Assembly (NCBI RefSeq): GCF_040822085.1
Contig: NZ_CP162006.1
Span: 62,001-126,000 of the forward strand
DNA length: 64,000 nt
Source: Rhodoferax sp. WC2427
Lineage (GTDB): Bacteria > Pseudomonadota > Gammaproteobacteria > Burkholderiales > Burkholderiaceae_C
Direction: 5' to 3'
Shown here: positions 1 through 7,996 of the stretch, piece by piece
Layout of the letters: every line of letters begins with the position of its first letter
How positions within the stretch are numbered: the stretch's first letter is position 1
Notes under the pieces: generated by a model
Database searches by the model: none
Told to the model about the DNA's origin: nothing
The model's input: the letters and a program-made list of their open reading frames with translations, nothing else
Translations under genes and position numbers: made by a program

Positions 1-2
1 CG

Positions 3-257
3 GTGGCCTGGCTGCTGCTGGCCGGGCCGCTGACGGCCATTCCGCTGCTGCTGTTTGCCGCCGGTGCGCGGCGCATCCCGCTGACCACCCTGGGCATCCT
101 GCAGTACATCTCACCCACGCTGCAGTTCGCGCTGGGCGTGTGGATCTTCCACGAGCCGTTCCAGATGGCGCGGCTGGCGGGCTTTGGGCTGATCTGGGCG
201 GCGCTGGGGGTGTACAGCGTAGAGGGCTGGCTGGCGGCGGGCCGCAACCGGCGTTGA
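3..257 (+). CDS. rarD: RarD-like EamA-family transporter, C-terminal fragment
   Basis: The 5' end lies outside the window; only the last ~84 residues are present and end at TGA 255-257. The fragment is hydrophobic and carries the conserved segment [20 protein letters not shown] followed by an HEPF motif, as in the last membrane helices of RarD proteins (10-TM drug/metabolite transporter superfamily, inner membrane). Substrate is not established for the family. No downstream partner is co-directional within 150 bp. Confidence 0.8.
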   Translation: MAWLLLAGPLTAIPLLLFAAGARRIPLTTLGILQYISPTLQFALGVWIFHEPFQMARLAGFGLIWAALGVYSVEGWLAAGRNRR

Positions 258-260
258 GAA

Positions 261-316
261 CAAAATAGGCCTCCCGTGCTGATGGAATCAGTGTGAGAAG
301 CTATAAAAAATAGAGC
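261..316. repeat. Dispersed palindromic intergenic element, copy 1
   Basis: Short element with the family hallmarks: an AGGCC-like end, a GCTGATGGAATCAG core and a GAGAAGCTAT...ATAG tail. It begins 4 bp after the RarD-like stop codon. One of 14 related copies in the window; all but a few start right at a gene end. Confidence 0.7.
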
Positions 317-416
317 GCTCTGCATTTCATCCATTTGGAGGATGAAACCACCGCTCCCCGGTTCCCTGTCCGCCCGCAGCGGCATACAGTGTTTGTGTGC
401 TGCGAGGAGAAGCTTG

Positions 417-920
417 ATGACGACCACACTCGATCTGGAGCTCATGGCGGACGACATTGCCGCCGTTGGCGAAGTTTTGGCGGGGACCGATCCCAGCCAG
501 CCCGCTTGGCGGTGGTTCGCCTACCTGGCCTACACCACCCTAGTCCAGCACGCCGAATCCAAGTACCAGATTCCCGATGGCTTCGACGTCTTCAAACCCG
601 ATGCCGCCAGCGTGCGCGAGTGGATTGCGGGCCGCGGCGAGCTGACCCAGGAGATCCGCGAGGAGCTGGAGCGCTTGCTCAAGGCCATGGCCGAAGAGGG
701 CAAAGACATCGCCACCTACCTGTGCGAAGCCTACTGCGCGGCCAAGGCCACCAAGGCCGACGAAGTGGTCGCTTTCGCCCTGGATATCGCGTCGGTCAAG
801 GCCCTGCTGCTGGCCTACAGCGGCGACCTGCTCTATCTGGGCGGCGTGCCGGTGACTGCGTTGTTGGCGCTGCTGTTGCGCATGGGCACGCTGGAGAAGC
901 TGTGCAAGTGCCCGAAATAG
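417..920 (+). CDS. Hypothetical helical protein paired with a receiver-domain protein
   Basis: I do not recognise this 167-residue protein. ATG 417 is chosen over the in-frame ATG at 342 because GAGGAGA lies at 404-410, correctly spaced. The sequence is acidic and alpha-helical in its first 110 residues (WRWFAYLAYTTLVQHAES, then a charged helix RGELTQEIREELERLLKAM). It ends in a hydrophobic stretch (LLYLGGVPVTALLALLLRMG) that could be one membrane helix. The stop is 10 bp before the start of the membrane-bound receiver gene, so the two are almost certainly co-transcribed and may form one signalling unit. Function unknown. Confidence 0.7.
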   Translation: MTTTLDLELMADDIAAVGEVLAGTDPSQPAWRWFAYLAYTTLVQHAESKYQIPDGFDVFKPDAASVREWIAGRGELTQEIREELERLLKAMAEEGKDIATYLCEAYCAAKATKADEVVAFALDIASVKALLLAYSGDLLYLGGVPVTALLALLLRMGTLEKLCKCPK

Positions 921-930
921 CGAGCCCACC

Positions 931-1569
931 ATGGAGAACCTGGCCAAACTCATCGCGGCGCTGGCTTCGCTGGCGTGGCCCGCCGCGCTCGGCCTGCTGC
1001 TGTTCAAGCTCCAGGTGCCGATCCGCAGCCTGCTCGAATCGGGCTTGAAGCGCAAGTTCACCATCAAGGTCGCGGGCAACGAGCTGACGATGGAAGAGGC
1101 CTCCGAGCAGCAGCGGGCCATCGTCAGCGACCTGCAGGCCAAGCTGGCCGAGCTGGAGAAGCGGCTGAACATGGGTGCGGTCCCCGAAGTGCTGCAGATG
1201 GCACCGCCCGCCCCCAGCGGCAAGCGCATTCTGTGGGTGGACGACAAGCCCAAGAACAACAGTTACTTGATTGCCACGCTGGAGGAGCGCGGCGTGCGCG
1301 TAGATACCGCGCTGAGCACCGATGAGGGCGTGGCCCAATTCAAAAAAATGAACTACGACATCGTGGTGTCCGACATGGGGCGGCCCGAGAGCGACAAGGC
1401 GGGCATCGACCTCACCCGCAAGATCAAACAGGTCCGCCCGCAAACGCCCGTCTACATCTTCTGCGGTACCTGGGCTGCCCGCACCTTGCGCGCCGAGGCC
1501 CTGGCCGCGGGCGTGGCCGAGATCACCGCGTCTGGCAGCACGCTGCTCAGCGCGTTGCCGCTGTCGTAG
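931..1569 (+). CDS. Membrane-tethered receiver (REC) domain protein
   Basis: 212 residues: a hydrophobic N-terminal helix (about 6-28), a heptad-like, coiled-coil-prone linker (55-80) and a response-regulator receiver-like domain (about 98-208). Receiver features visible are the acidic pair D104/D105 (WVDDKP), the phosphoacceptor position D148 (IVVSDMG) and T180 at the end of strand 4. The lysine normally found after strand 5 is not evident (ITASGS in its place). No output domain follows. Classic receivers are cytoplasmic and fused to DNA-binding or enzymatic outputs; a membrane-anchored stand-alone receiver is unusual. It probably works with the upstream 167-residue protein. The receiver assignment is confident; whether it is phosphorylated is not known. 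Confidence 0.75.
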   Translation: MENLAKLIAALASLAWPAALGLLLFKLQVPIRSLLESGLKRKFTIKVAGNELTMEEASEQQRAIVSDLQAKLAELEKRLNMGAVPEVLQMAPPAPSGKRILWVDDKPKNNSYLIATLEERGVRVDTALSTDEGVAQFKKMNYDIVVSDMGRPESDKAGIDLTRKIKQVRPQTPVYIFCGTWAARTLRAEALAAGVAEITASGSTLLSALPLS

Positions 1570-1570
1570 T

Positions 1571-1635
1571 CAGGCGCTATCTAAAATAGAGCTACTCACG
1601 CCCACTCCATAAGCGCTAGAGCCACTTTTTACCCT
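1571..1635. repeat. Dispersed palindromic intergenic element, copy 2
   Basis: Inverted orientation copy (TAGAGCTACTCACGCCCACTC then CATAAGCGCTAGAGCC) filling the space between the convergent receiver gene and ribitol-dehydrogenase-like gene. Confidence 0.75.
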
Positions 1636-1642
1636 AAACCCC

Positions 1643-2371
1643 TCACAGATCAAAATTGGTCGGCATCACGATCACGTCGCGGATGGTCACGTGGCGCGGG
1701 CGGGTCAGCATGAACAGGATCACGTCGGCCACGTCGCTGGCCTCCAGCAGGCTGCCCGCGTCTTTGGCCTCTTGCAGCTTCTCGGGTGGCCAGTCGGCCA
1801 GCAGGGCGCTGATGAAGGGGCCGGGCGACACCGAACCCACCCGCAGGCCGTGCTTGAAGACCTGGCGGCGCACGGTTTGCACGAAGCAGTTGATGGCCCA
1901 CTTGGACGCGGCGTACACCGGCTCCCACGGCGTGGGATAGTGCGCCGCCAGGGAGCTGGTGACGATGATGTCGCCGCTGCCGCGTTCGATCATGTGGGGC
2001 AGCACGTCGTGCACGTTCTTCATCACCACGTTGATGTTGAGGTTGAGCATGCGGTCCATGGCGTCGGTGTTGGCATCGACCAGGTCGCCGCCGATGTAGC
2101 TGCCCGCGTTGGCATGGAAGATGTCGAGCTGGCCCGCCAGCGCCAGCACCTGGGGCAGCAGCGTGGCGCAGGCCTTGGCATCCAGCAGGTCGATGACCAG
2201 CGGGATCGCCGCGCCGCCGTGTTGTGCGCAGATGCGCTGCAGTGCGGCGGCGTCGCGGTCGATCAGCACCACGCGGGCCCCGGCGGCCAGCATGGCCTCA
2301 GTGCTGGCCAGCCCTACACCCGATGCCGCGCCGGTGACGGCGGCGACCTTGCCTGTCAATTCGTTTGCCAT
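1643..2371 (-). CDS. Ribitol 2-dehydrogenase-like short-chain dehydrogenase
   Basis: 242-residue classical SDR. Start at 2371 is preferred over a longer in-frame start at 2410 because AGGAGA sits 8 nt upstream. NAD(P)-binding TGAASGVG (13-20), HANAG (86-90) and catalytic S139/S140, Y153, K157 are present. From memory, it closely resembles Klebsiella ribitol 2-dehydrogenase along its length (VVLIDRD, LDIFHANAG, YIGGDL, WEPVYAASK, GPFISALL.DWP). That family oxidises pentitols to ketopentoses; D-ribulose would be the ribitol product. It is the last gene of the minus-strand LacI-controlled operon, 35 bp after the GH3 gene. True substrate could be another polyol or a keto-sugar. Confidence 0.8.
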   Translation of the reverse strand: MANELTGKVAAVTGAASGVGLASTEAMLAAGARVVLIDRDAAALQRICAQHGGAAIPLVIDLLDAKACATLLPQVLALAGQLDIFHANAGSYIGGDLVDANTDAMDRMLNLNINVVMKNVHDVLPHMIERGSGDIIVTSSLAAHYPTPWEPVYAASKWAINCFVQTVRRQVFKHGLRVGSVSPGPFISALLADWPPEKLQEAKDAGSLLEASDVADVILFMLTRPRHVTIRDVIVMPTNFDL

Positions 2372-2406
2372 GCTTGTTTCTCCTGGAGTGGTTGGGGTGG
2401 GCGGGA

Positions 2407-4860
2407 TCACACGGGTTGTACCCAGTCCGCGGCCAGCGTCAGCTCCGCCGAAGCCAGCCGCGCATCCACCGAGGTGCCCACATGCACATGGTAGCCCCCC
2501 GCCTCGGCCACCCAGGCGGCGCGGGCCACATCAAAAAACGCGAAGGCCCGCATGCCCAGACGGAAGCGCGCCGTGCCGGTTTCGCCTGCGGCCAGGGTCA
2601 GCTTGGCGAAGCCTTTGAGCTCCTGCGCCGGGCGCGGCAGGCTGGCGCGGGTGTCGCCCACATAAAGCTGCACCACGGCCTGCCCGGCGCGTGGACCGAC
2701 GTTGTGCACCTCCATCTCCACCAGCAGCTCGCCGCCGGGCTGCAGCGCGGTGCTGGCCAGGCGCAGCGCACCGTACTGGAACTGCGTGTACGACAGGCCA
2801 TGGCCAAAAGGGAACAGCGGCGCGATGTTTTTCTGCTGGTAGTGCCGGTAGCCGATGAAGATGCCCTCGTCGTACACCACGTGGCCGTCCACGCCGGGGT
2901 AGTGCCGGGCATTGCCAAAGCCCACGGTGTCTTGCAACTGCAACGGCCAGGTTTGCGGCAGGCGGCCACCGGGCTCGGCGGTGCCCAGCAGCACGTCGGC
3001 AATGGCGTTGCCGCACTCCTGGCCGGGGTACCAGGCCTGCAGCACGGCGGGCACCTCGGCCAGCCAGGGCAGGGCGACGGGCGAGCCGGTTTGCAGCACC
3101 ACCACGGTGCGCGGGTTGGCGGCCACCACACGGGCGACCAGGGCGTTCTGGCTGTGCGGCAGGGTGATGCCGCTGCGGTCCAGGCCCTCGTTGTCCCACT
3201 CGGCGTTGAGCCCGGCAAACACCACGGCCACATCCGCATGGCGTGCGGCTTCCACGGCGGCGGCAATGTCGGCCTCGCCCAGCACGCGGTAAGCGCCAAA
3301 GCGCAGGGCGTGGATGGGGGTGGATTCTGGCGTGCCGGTGCTGAATTCAATCACCACCTCGCACACCTGGCCCTGGGCCAGGCTGCGGCTGTGGCGTACT
3401 TCGTTGCAGCCGAAGGTGAAGTAGGTGTCACCCCGGCTCCAGCCACTCCAGGCATCCACGGCCAGGTCGCCGTTGATATACGCCCGGCTCAGGCCCGCGC
3501 TGACCAGCGAGAACTGGTGTTCCCCCGCCTCGGCGGCCACAAAGCGCAGCGTGGCGCGGGCCGAGAAGGCATCGGCGGTGACGGCCGCGTCCACGGTGTC
3601 GATCCACAGCTGCTCGGTGTTGTGCACGGTCTGGCGGCAGACCACCGGGCCGCTGAAGTCCAGGCTGTTGAAGAACTCCAGCTGCATGGGCGTGTTCAGC
3701 ACCGGCACATAGCGGTGGATGTCGGCCCCGGCGTGGTGGGTGAAGGTGGTCCCCGGGCACTGCGCCTGCAGGGCCGCCAGCGGGGCGATGCGGTAGTGCG
3801 CGTTGACGGTGGCGCTGCCGCCGCCCATGGCCTGGGGCGTGACGGCGGCAATGCCGATCAGCGCCACCGTCTGCCCGGCTTTGGGAGCCAAGGGCAGCAG
3901 GCCGTCGTTCTTCAGCAGCACTGCGCCCTCGGCGCCCAGGCGGCGGATCAGCGCGCGGTGGGCGGGCAGGTCGTCGGCCCGTTCGGCGGGGATGCCGGGG
4001 TTGGCAAACCCACCCACGCGCTCGATCAGTTGCAGCACGCGGCGGGCGCAGGCGCGCACGGCATCGGCAGGCAGCAAGCCGTCCTTCACGGCCTGCACCA
4101 GCTTGGCACCGCGCTCCACCGCCGGGCCGGGCATTTCCAGGTCGCACCCGGCCAGCACGCCTTCTACGGTGCTGTGCAGGCCCATCCAGTCGGACATCAC
4201 CAGGCCGGTAAAGCCCCATTCGTCGCGCAGCACCTGCTGCAGCAGGCGCTGGTGGTCGGCCGCAAAAATGCCGTCCAGGCGGTTGTAGCCGGTCATCACG
4301 GCCATCACACCGGCCTCTTTGACCGCGCGCTCAAACGGCAGCAGGTACAGCTCGCGCAGCGCCCGCTCGGGGATGTCGGAGCTCATGCTCATGCGCTGGT
4401 ATTCGCTGTCGTTGCCCACAAAGTGTTTGATGGTGGCGGCCACGCCGGTGCTTTGCACGCCGCGCACATAGGCCACGCCCAGCTCGGAGCTGAGCCAGGG
4501 GTCTTCGGAATGGCATTCGAAGTTGCGGCCATTGAGCACCGTGCGGTGCAGGTTGACGGTGGGGGCCAGCAGCACGCTGGCGCCCTTTAACTTGGCCTCG
4601 GTGCCCAGGGCCGCGCCGGTTTGTTCAATCAGCGCCGGGTTCCAGGTGGAGGCCAGGGCGATGCCGACGGGAAAGCAGGCTGTCGTGGGGCCGTCTTTGA
4701 AGACCCCGCCGCGCGCGCCGTTGGGGCCGTCGGTCACCTTGATGGCGGGCACGCCCAGGCGCGGCACGGGCACGGTGGTCCAGAAGTCGGCCCCGGCGAG
4801 CAGGCCCACCTGCTCCTCCAGCGTCATCTGGTCGAGCAGGGATTCGATGTTGGGGGTCAT
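2407..4860 (-). CDS. Glycoside hydrolase family 3 beta-glycosidase with PA14 insert
   Basis: 817 residues, no signal peptide, so probably cytoplasmic. GH3 N-terminal barrel (1-270) contains KHFVGND (145-151) and the nucleophile motif VMSDW with D224. The GH3 C-terminal sandwich is interrupted by a PA14-like beta domain (about 390-520, YINGDLAVDAWSGW), and a fibronectin III-like domain closes the protein (about 660-800). This architecture is typical of broad beta-glucosidases. A cytosolic enzyme implies that intact glycosides are imported. It lies between a TIM-barrel isomerase gene and the SDR gene in the same operon; a 150-bp G/C-rich repeat separates it from the former. Confidence 0.92.
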   Translation of the reverse strand: MTPNIESLLDQMTLEEQVGLLAGADFWTTVPVPRLGVPAIKVTDGPNGARGGVFKDGPTTACFPVGIALASTWNPALIEQTGAALGTEAKLKGASVLLAPTVNLHRTVLNGRNFECHSEDPWLSSELGVAYVRGVQSTGVAATIKHFVGNDSEYQRMSMSSDIPERALRELYLLPFERAVKEAGVMAVMTGYNRLDGIFAADHQRLLQQVLRDEWGFTGLVMSDWMGLHSTVEGVLAGCDLEMPGPAVERGAKLVQAVKDGLLPADAVRACARRVLQLIERVGGFANPGIPAERADDLPAHRALIRRLGAEGAVLLKNDGLLPLAPKAGQTVALIGIAAVTPQAMGGGSATVNAHYRIAPLAALQAQCPGTTFTHHAGADIHRYVPVLNTPMQLEFFNSLDFSGPVVCRQTVHNTEQLWIDTVDAAVTADAFSARATLRFVAAEAGEHQFSLVSAGLSRAYINGDLAVDAWSGWSRGDTYFTFGCNEVRHSRSLAQGQVCEVVIEFSTGTPESTPIHALRFGAYRVLGEADIAAAVEAARHADVAVVFAGLNAEWDNEGLDRSGITLPHSQNALVARVVAANPRTVVVLQTGSPVALPWLAEVPAVLQAWYPGQECGNAIADVLLGTAEPGGRLPQTWPLQLQDTVGFGNARHYPGVDGHVVYDEGIFIGYRHYQQKNIAPLFPFGHGLSYTQFQYGALRLASTALQPGGELLVEMEVHNVGPRAGQAVVQLYVGDTRASLPRPAQELKGFAKLTLAAGETGTARFRLGMRAFAFFDVARAAWVAEAGGYHVHVGTSVDARLASAELTLAADWVQPV

Positions 4861-4911
4861 GGTGTGGTCTCTTTCTTTGTTGTTTGAAAACGGCTGGGGT
4901 CTCTACGCGAA

Positions 4912-5062
4912 CCTCACCCCGGCCCTCTCCCGCGCGGCAGGAGAGGGAGGAAGGCAGGACATCCAGCCCCCACCCCAACCCTGCCCCGGCGGGGGAGGGA
5001 GCGGTGCGGAGCCCCTGTCTTGCTCCCTCGCCCCCTGGGGGGAGAGGGTTGGGGTGAGGGGG
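4912..5062. repeat. CCCTCACCCC-type G/C-rich interspersed repeat, long copy
   Basis: Starts with CCTCACCCCGGCCCTCTCCC and ends with the mirror GGGAGAGGGTTGGGGTGAGG, with an internal half-repeat (CCCCACCCCAACCCTGCCCC). Fills exactly the gap between two operon genes. Related copies are at 33420-33516, 53583-53616 and 53714-53752. Transcripts would fold into a long GC stem. Confidence 0.85.
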
Positions 5063-6127
5063 TCACTGTGGCAAACCCAACATGCGGCGGTTGGCGGCGG
5101 CATCGGTGCCGCTGGCGGCGAAGTCGTCGAAGGCGCGCTCGGCCACGCGGATCAGGTGGTCGGTGATGAAGGGCGCGCCCTCGGCGGCGCCTTGCTCGGG
5201 GTGCTTGATGCAGCATTCCCATTCCAGCACCGCCCAGCCCCGGTAGCCGTACTGGGTGAGCTTGCTGAAGATGGCGCGGAAGTCCACCTGGCCGTCGCCC
5301 AGCGAACGGAAGCGCCCAGCACGGTCTTGCCATTTCTGGAAGCCGCCGTACACCCCCGTGCGGCCATTCGGGCGGAACTCGGCATCCTTGACGTGGAAGG
5401 CCTTGATGCGGTCGTGGTACAGGTCGATGTAGGCCAGGTAGTCCAGCTGCTGCAGCACAAAGTGGCTGGGGTCGTACAGCAGGCAGGCGCGCGGGTGCTG
5501 GTGCACGCGGTCCAGAAACATCTCATAGCTGGCCCCGTCGCACAGGTCTTCGCCAGGGTGCACCTCGTAACACACGTCCACGCCCGCAGCATCAAACGTA
5601 TCCAGGATGGGCAGCCAGCGCTTGGCGAGTTCGTCAAACGCGGCCTCCACCAGCCCCGCCGGGCGCTGCGGCCAGGGGTAGAGGTAGGGCCAGGCCAGCG
5701 CTCCGCTGAACGTGGCGTGCGCCTTCAGCCCCAGCCGCTGCGAGGCCTGGGCCGCCAGCTTCAATTGCGCAATGGCCCAGGCCGTGCGCTCGGCCGGTTT
5801 GCCGCGCACTGCCTCGGGGGCAAAGCCGTCCATCGGTAAATCGTAGGCCGGGTGCACCGCCACCAGTTGGCCTTGCAAGTGGGTGGACAGCTCGGTGATG
5901 ACCAGGCCGTGCTCGGCCAGTTGGCCGGTGACTTCGTCGCAGTAGGTCTGGCTCTCGGCGGCGCGGGCCAGGTTGAACAGGCGGGCGTCCCAGCTGGGGA
6001 TTTGCACGCCCTTGTAGCCCAGCCCGGCGGCCCAGCGGGCGATGTTGGGCAGGGTGTTGAAGGGGGCGGTGTCGCCCGCAAACTGGGCCAAGAAAATGGC
6101 CGGGCCTTGGATGCTGTTGTGTGCCAT
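5063..6127 (-). CDS. Xylose-isomerase-like TIM-barrel sugar isomerase/epimerase, long form
   Basis: 354 residues. Probable metal ligands of the AP-endonuclease-2/xylose-isomerase-like fold are visible: E188 (CYEVHPGE), D219 (YDPSHF), H245 (FHVKD) and E302 (LEWEC). The family includes sugar isomerases, epimerases (YcjR acts on a 3-keto glucoside) and inosose dehydratases. Position between a second, shorter TIM barrel (6 bp apart) and a GH3 enzyme, with a Gfo/Idh/MocA dehydrogenase upstream, suggests it acts on a keto-sugar made by that dehydrogenase. The reaction cannot be fixed from sequence. Confidence 0.85.
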   Translation of the reverse strand: MAHNSIQGPAIFLAQFAGDTAPFNTLPNIARWAAGLGYKGVQIPSWDARLFNLARAAESQTYCDEVTGQLAEHGLVITELSTHLQGQLVAVHPAYDLPMDGFAPEAVRGKPAERTAWAIAQLKLAAQASQRLGLKAHATFSGALAWPYLYPWPQRPAGLVEAAFDELAKRWLPILDTFDAAGVDVCYEVHPGEDLCDGASYEMFLDRVHQHPRACLLYDPSHFVLQQLDYLAYIDLYHDRIKAFHVKDAEFRPNGRTGVYGGFQKWQDRAGRFRSLGDGQVDFRAIFSKLTQYGYRGWAVLEWECCIKHPEQGAAEGAPFITDHLIRVAERAFDDFAASGTDAAANRRMLGLPQ

Positions 6128-6133
6128 AGGAGC

Positions 6134-6889
6134 CTAGGTGTTGGAGAGGTGTTGGGTAAGAAATGCATGGCTGTTGCGCAGCGTGCCGGTGAAATCGACC
6201 GGGTGGTCGTGCTCGAACACGACCAGGTCGGTGCGGGATTTCAGCTGCGCCAGCAGCGCCGGCCAGGGCACGATGCCCTGGCCCAGCGTGGTCCAGCCGT
6301 CCTCGGCCAGCGCCATGCGCGGCGGGGCGATGTCTTTGGCGTGCACCGCCACCAGGCGGTCGGCCAGCTTGTCCAGCCACACCTGCGGGTCGGCCCCGGC
6401 GCGGCTGACCCAGCCCAGGTCGGCCTCCCAGCCCAGTTGGGCGGGCGTGGCGGCGGAGAAGATCCATTCCAGCGCCGTGCGGCCCTCGTACGGCAAGAAC
6501 TCGAAATCGTGGTTGTGGTACGCCAGCCGCACGCCGTGCGCGCCCAACGCGTCGCCCAGCGCGGCCAGCCGATGGCCCAGGGCCACAAAGCCCGCGGCGG
6601 TGGGCGAACGCTCGCCCATGGGCAGCCAGGGCATGACCACCAGCGGGCAGCCTGTGAGGCGGCAGGCTTCGACGACCGTGGCCATGTCGGTCTCCAGCAG
6701 CGCCAGCGCGGCGTGCATGGACGACACCTGCAGCCCGTGCGCCGCCACCTTGTCGGCAAAAGCCTGCGGCGTGAGGCCGTGGGTGGCCACGGTTTCCACC
6801 CAGGTAAAGCCGCAGCTGCGCGCCAGGGCCAGTTGCGTGTCCAGATCGCCCGCTTCGCGCAGGGAATAGATTTGTACCGAGATCTTCAT
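6134..6889 (-). CDS. Xylose-isomerase-like TIM-barrel sugar isomerase/epimerase, short form
   Basis: 251 residues starting MKISVQIYSLRE. ATG 6889 is chosen because GGAGA lies 6-7 nt upstream and just after the previous stop; a longer in-frame reading into the upstream gene is a shadow. Likely metal-site residues: the HNHDFEF motif (H125, H127, E130), D157 (EADLGW), H183 (VHAKD) and E226 (VFEHD). This is the COG1082-type sugar phosphate isomerase/epimerase family (IolE, YcjR and relatives). It follows the Gfo/Idh/MocA gene by 14 bp and precedes the long TIM barrel by 6 bp, so the three are probably one metabolic block. Confidence 0.85.
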   Translation of the reverse strand: MKISVQIYSLREAGDLDTQLALARSCGFTWVETVATHGLTPQAFADKVAAHGLQVSSMHAALALLETDMATVVEACRLTGCPLVVMPWLPMGERSPTAAGFVALGHRLAALGDALGAHGVRLAYHNHDFEFLPYEGRTALEWIFSAATPAQLGWEADLGWVSRAGADPQVWLDKLADRLVAVHAKDIAPPRMALAEDGWTTLGQGIVPWPALLAQLKSRTDLVVFEHDHPVDFTGTLRNSHAFLTQHLSNT

Positions 6890-6903
6890 GCTGTATCTCC
6901 AAC

Positions 6904-7977
6904 TTAGAACAGTTTGTGGTCCAGCGGCGCGGGGCGCTCGCAGGTGGTGGTGATGCGCTGGGGCTCGCCGGTGCGGGCGGCATCCAGGGCGCGCTCCATC
7001 ACCTCCAGCACGTGCAAGGCCAGGGCTTCGCTGCAGCGGTGCGGGCGGTTGGCGGCGATGGCCTGGGCCATGTCGATCAGGCCGATGCCGCGTGCGTTGG
7101 TGGTGTAGGGACGCTTGTCGGTGCTGCGCGTCCAGTCGCCCAGCTGGCGGGCGTACTTCACCGTGCCGCCAAACTGGTTGGGGTCGTGGCCCAGGATGCT
7201 GCCGTCTTCGCCGTACAGCTCGATGGGTGCGTGGCTGTGCTTCCACACGTCGAAGCTGCAGGTCAGCACCACCTCGGCGCCGCTGGCAAAGCTCAAGCTG
7301 CTGACGATGTGGGTGGGGGTGTCTACGGCGATCTTGTGGCCCTTGCGCTCGCCCAGCGGCACGGTGCGCGTGGTGTGCGCTGTGTGGGCGGTGCCGCGCA
7401 CGCTGGCCACCGGGCCGAGGTGATTCACCAGGTGCGTCAGGTAGTACACGCCCATGTCGAACATCGGGCCCGCACCGGGCTGGTAGAAGAAGGCCGGGTT
7501 GGGGTGCCAGTGGTCCGGCCCGTGGCCCATGAACTGCGCCGTGCCATAGCGGATGGCCCCCACCGTGCCCGCGTCCACCAGGGCCCGCACGGTTTGCGCA
7601 CCAGCCCCCAAAAAGGTGTCGGGCGCGCAGCCGATGCGCAGCTGGTTGCGCTGGGCCAGGGCCACCAATTCCTGGCCTTGCGCAAAGGTGGCGGCCAGCG
7701 GTTTTTCGGTAAAGAAGTGCTTGCCCGCGTTCAGCACCTGCAGGCCGGTGGCGTGGTGGGCCTGGGGCGGCGTGAGGTTGAGCACGATGCTGGCATCGCT
7801 GGCCAAGAGCTGCTCCACGGTCATGGCAGGCAGGCCGAACTCTTCGGCCCGCTTTTGCGCTGCCACGGGCACCGCGTCGGCCACGCCGACGATGCGGAAC
7901 AAGCGGCTGCGCTTGAGCGTACGCAGGTAGGCCGGGAAGATGTTGCCGGCACCGATGATGCCGAGGGCGATAACCAT
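6904..7977 (-). CDS. Gfo/Idh/MocA-family sugar oxidoreductase (ThuB/YcjS-like)
   Basis: 357 residues. N-terminal Rossmann dinucleotide site GIIGAGNI (6-13) and the catalytic-lysine motif EKPL (91-94). It shares the unusual blocks GCAPDTFLG, HWHPNPAFFY and GPMFDMGVYYLT with the ThuB-like protein at 22358-23506, so the two are paralogues. Family members oxidise secondary hydroxyls of sugars with NAD(P); ThuB and YcjS make 3-keto glycosides. First structural gene after the LacI regulator gene (19 bp gap), co-directional, followed by the two TIM barrels. Confidence 0.88.
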   Translation of the reverse strand: MVIALGIIGAGNIFPAYLRTLKRSRLFRIVGVADAVPVAAQKRAEEFGLPAMTVEQLLASDASIVLNLTPPQAHHATGLQVLNAGKHFFTEKPLAATFAQGQELVALAQRNQLRIGCAPDTFLGAGAQTVRALVDAGTVGAIRYGTAQFMGHGPDHWHPNPAFFYQPGAGPMFDMGVYYLTHLVNHLGPVASVRGTAHTAHTTRTVPLGERKGHKIAVDTPTHIVSSLSFASGAEVVLTCSFDVWKHSHAPIELYGEDGSILGHDPNQFGGTVKYARQLGDWTRSTDKRPYTTNARGIGLIDMAQAIAANRPHRCSEALALHVLEVMERALDAARTGEPQRITTTCERPAPLDHKLF

Positions 7978-7996
7978 GGAACAGGTCTCCTTCTTT

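Noticed and set aside
2365..4590. A 741-codon open frame on the plus strand opposite the GH3 gene, and similar long frames opposite other genes (for example 19904-21868 minus, 5634-6983 minus, 2598-3350 minus).
   Set aside because: They arise from high-GC third-position bias. They lack ribosome sites, have skewed His/Gly/Gln or Arg/Pro composition and oppose genes with clear catalytic motifs.
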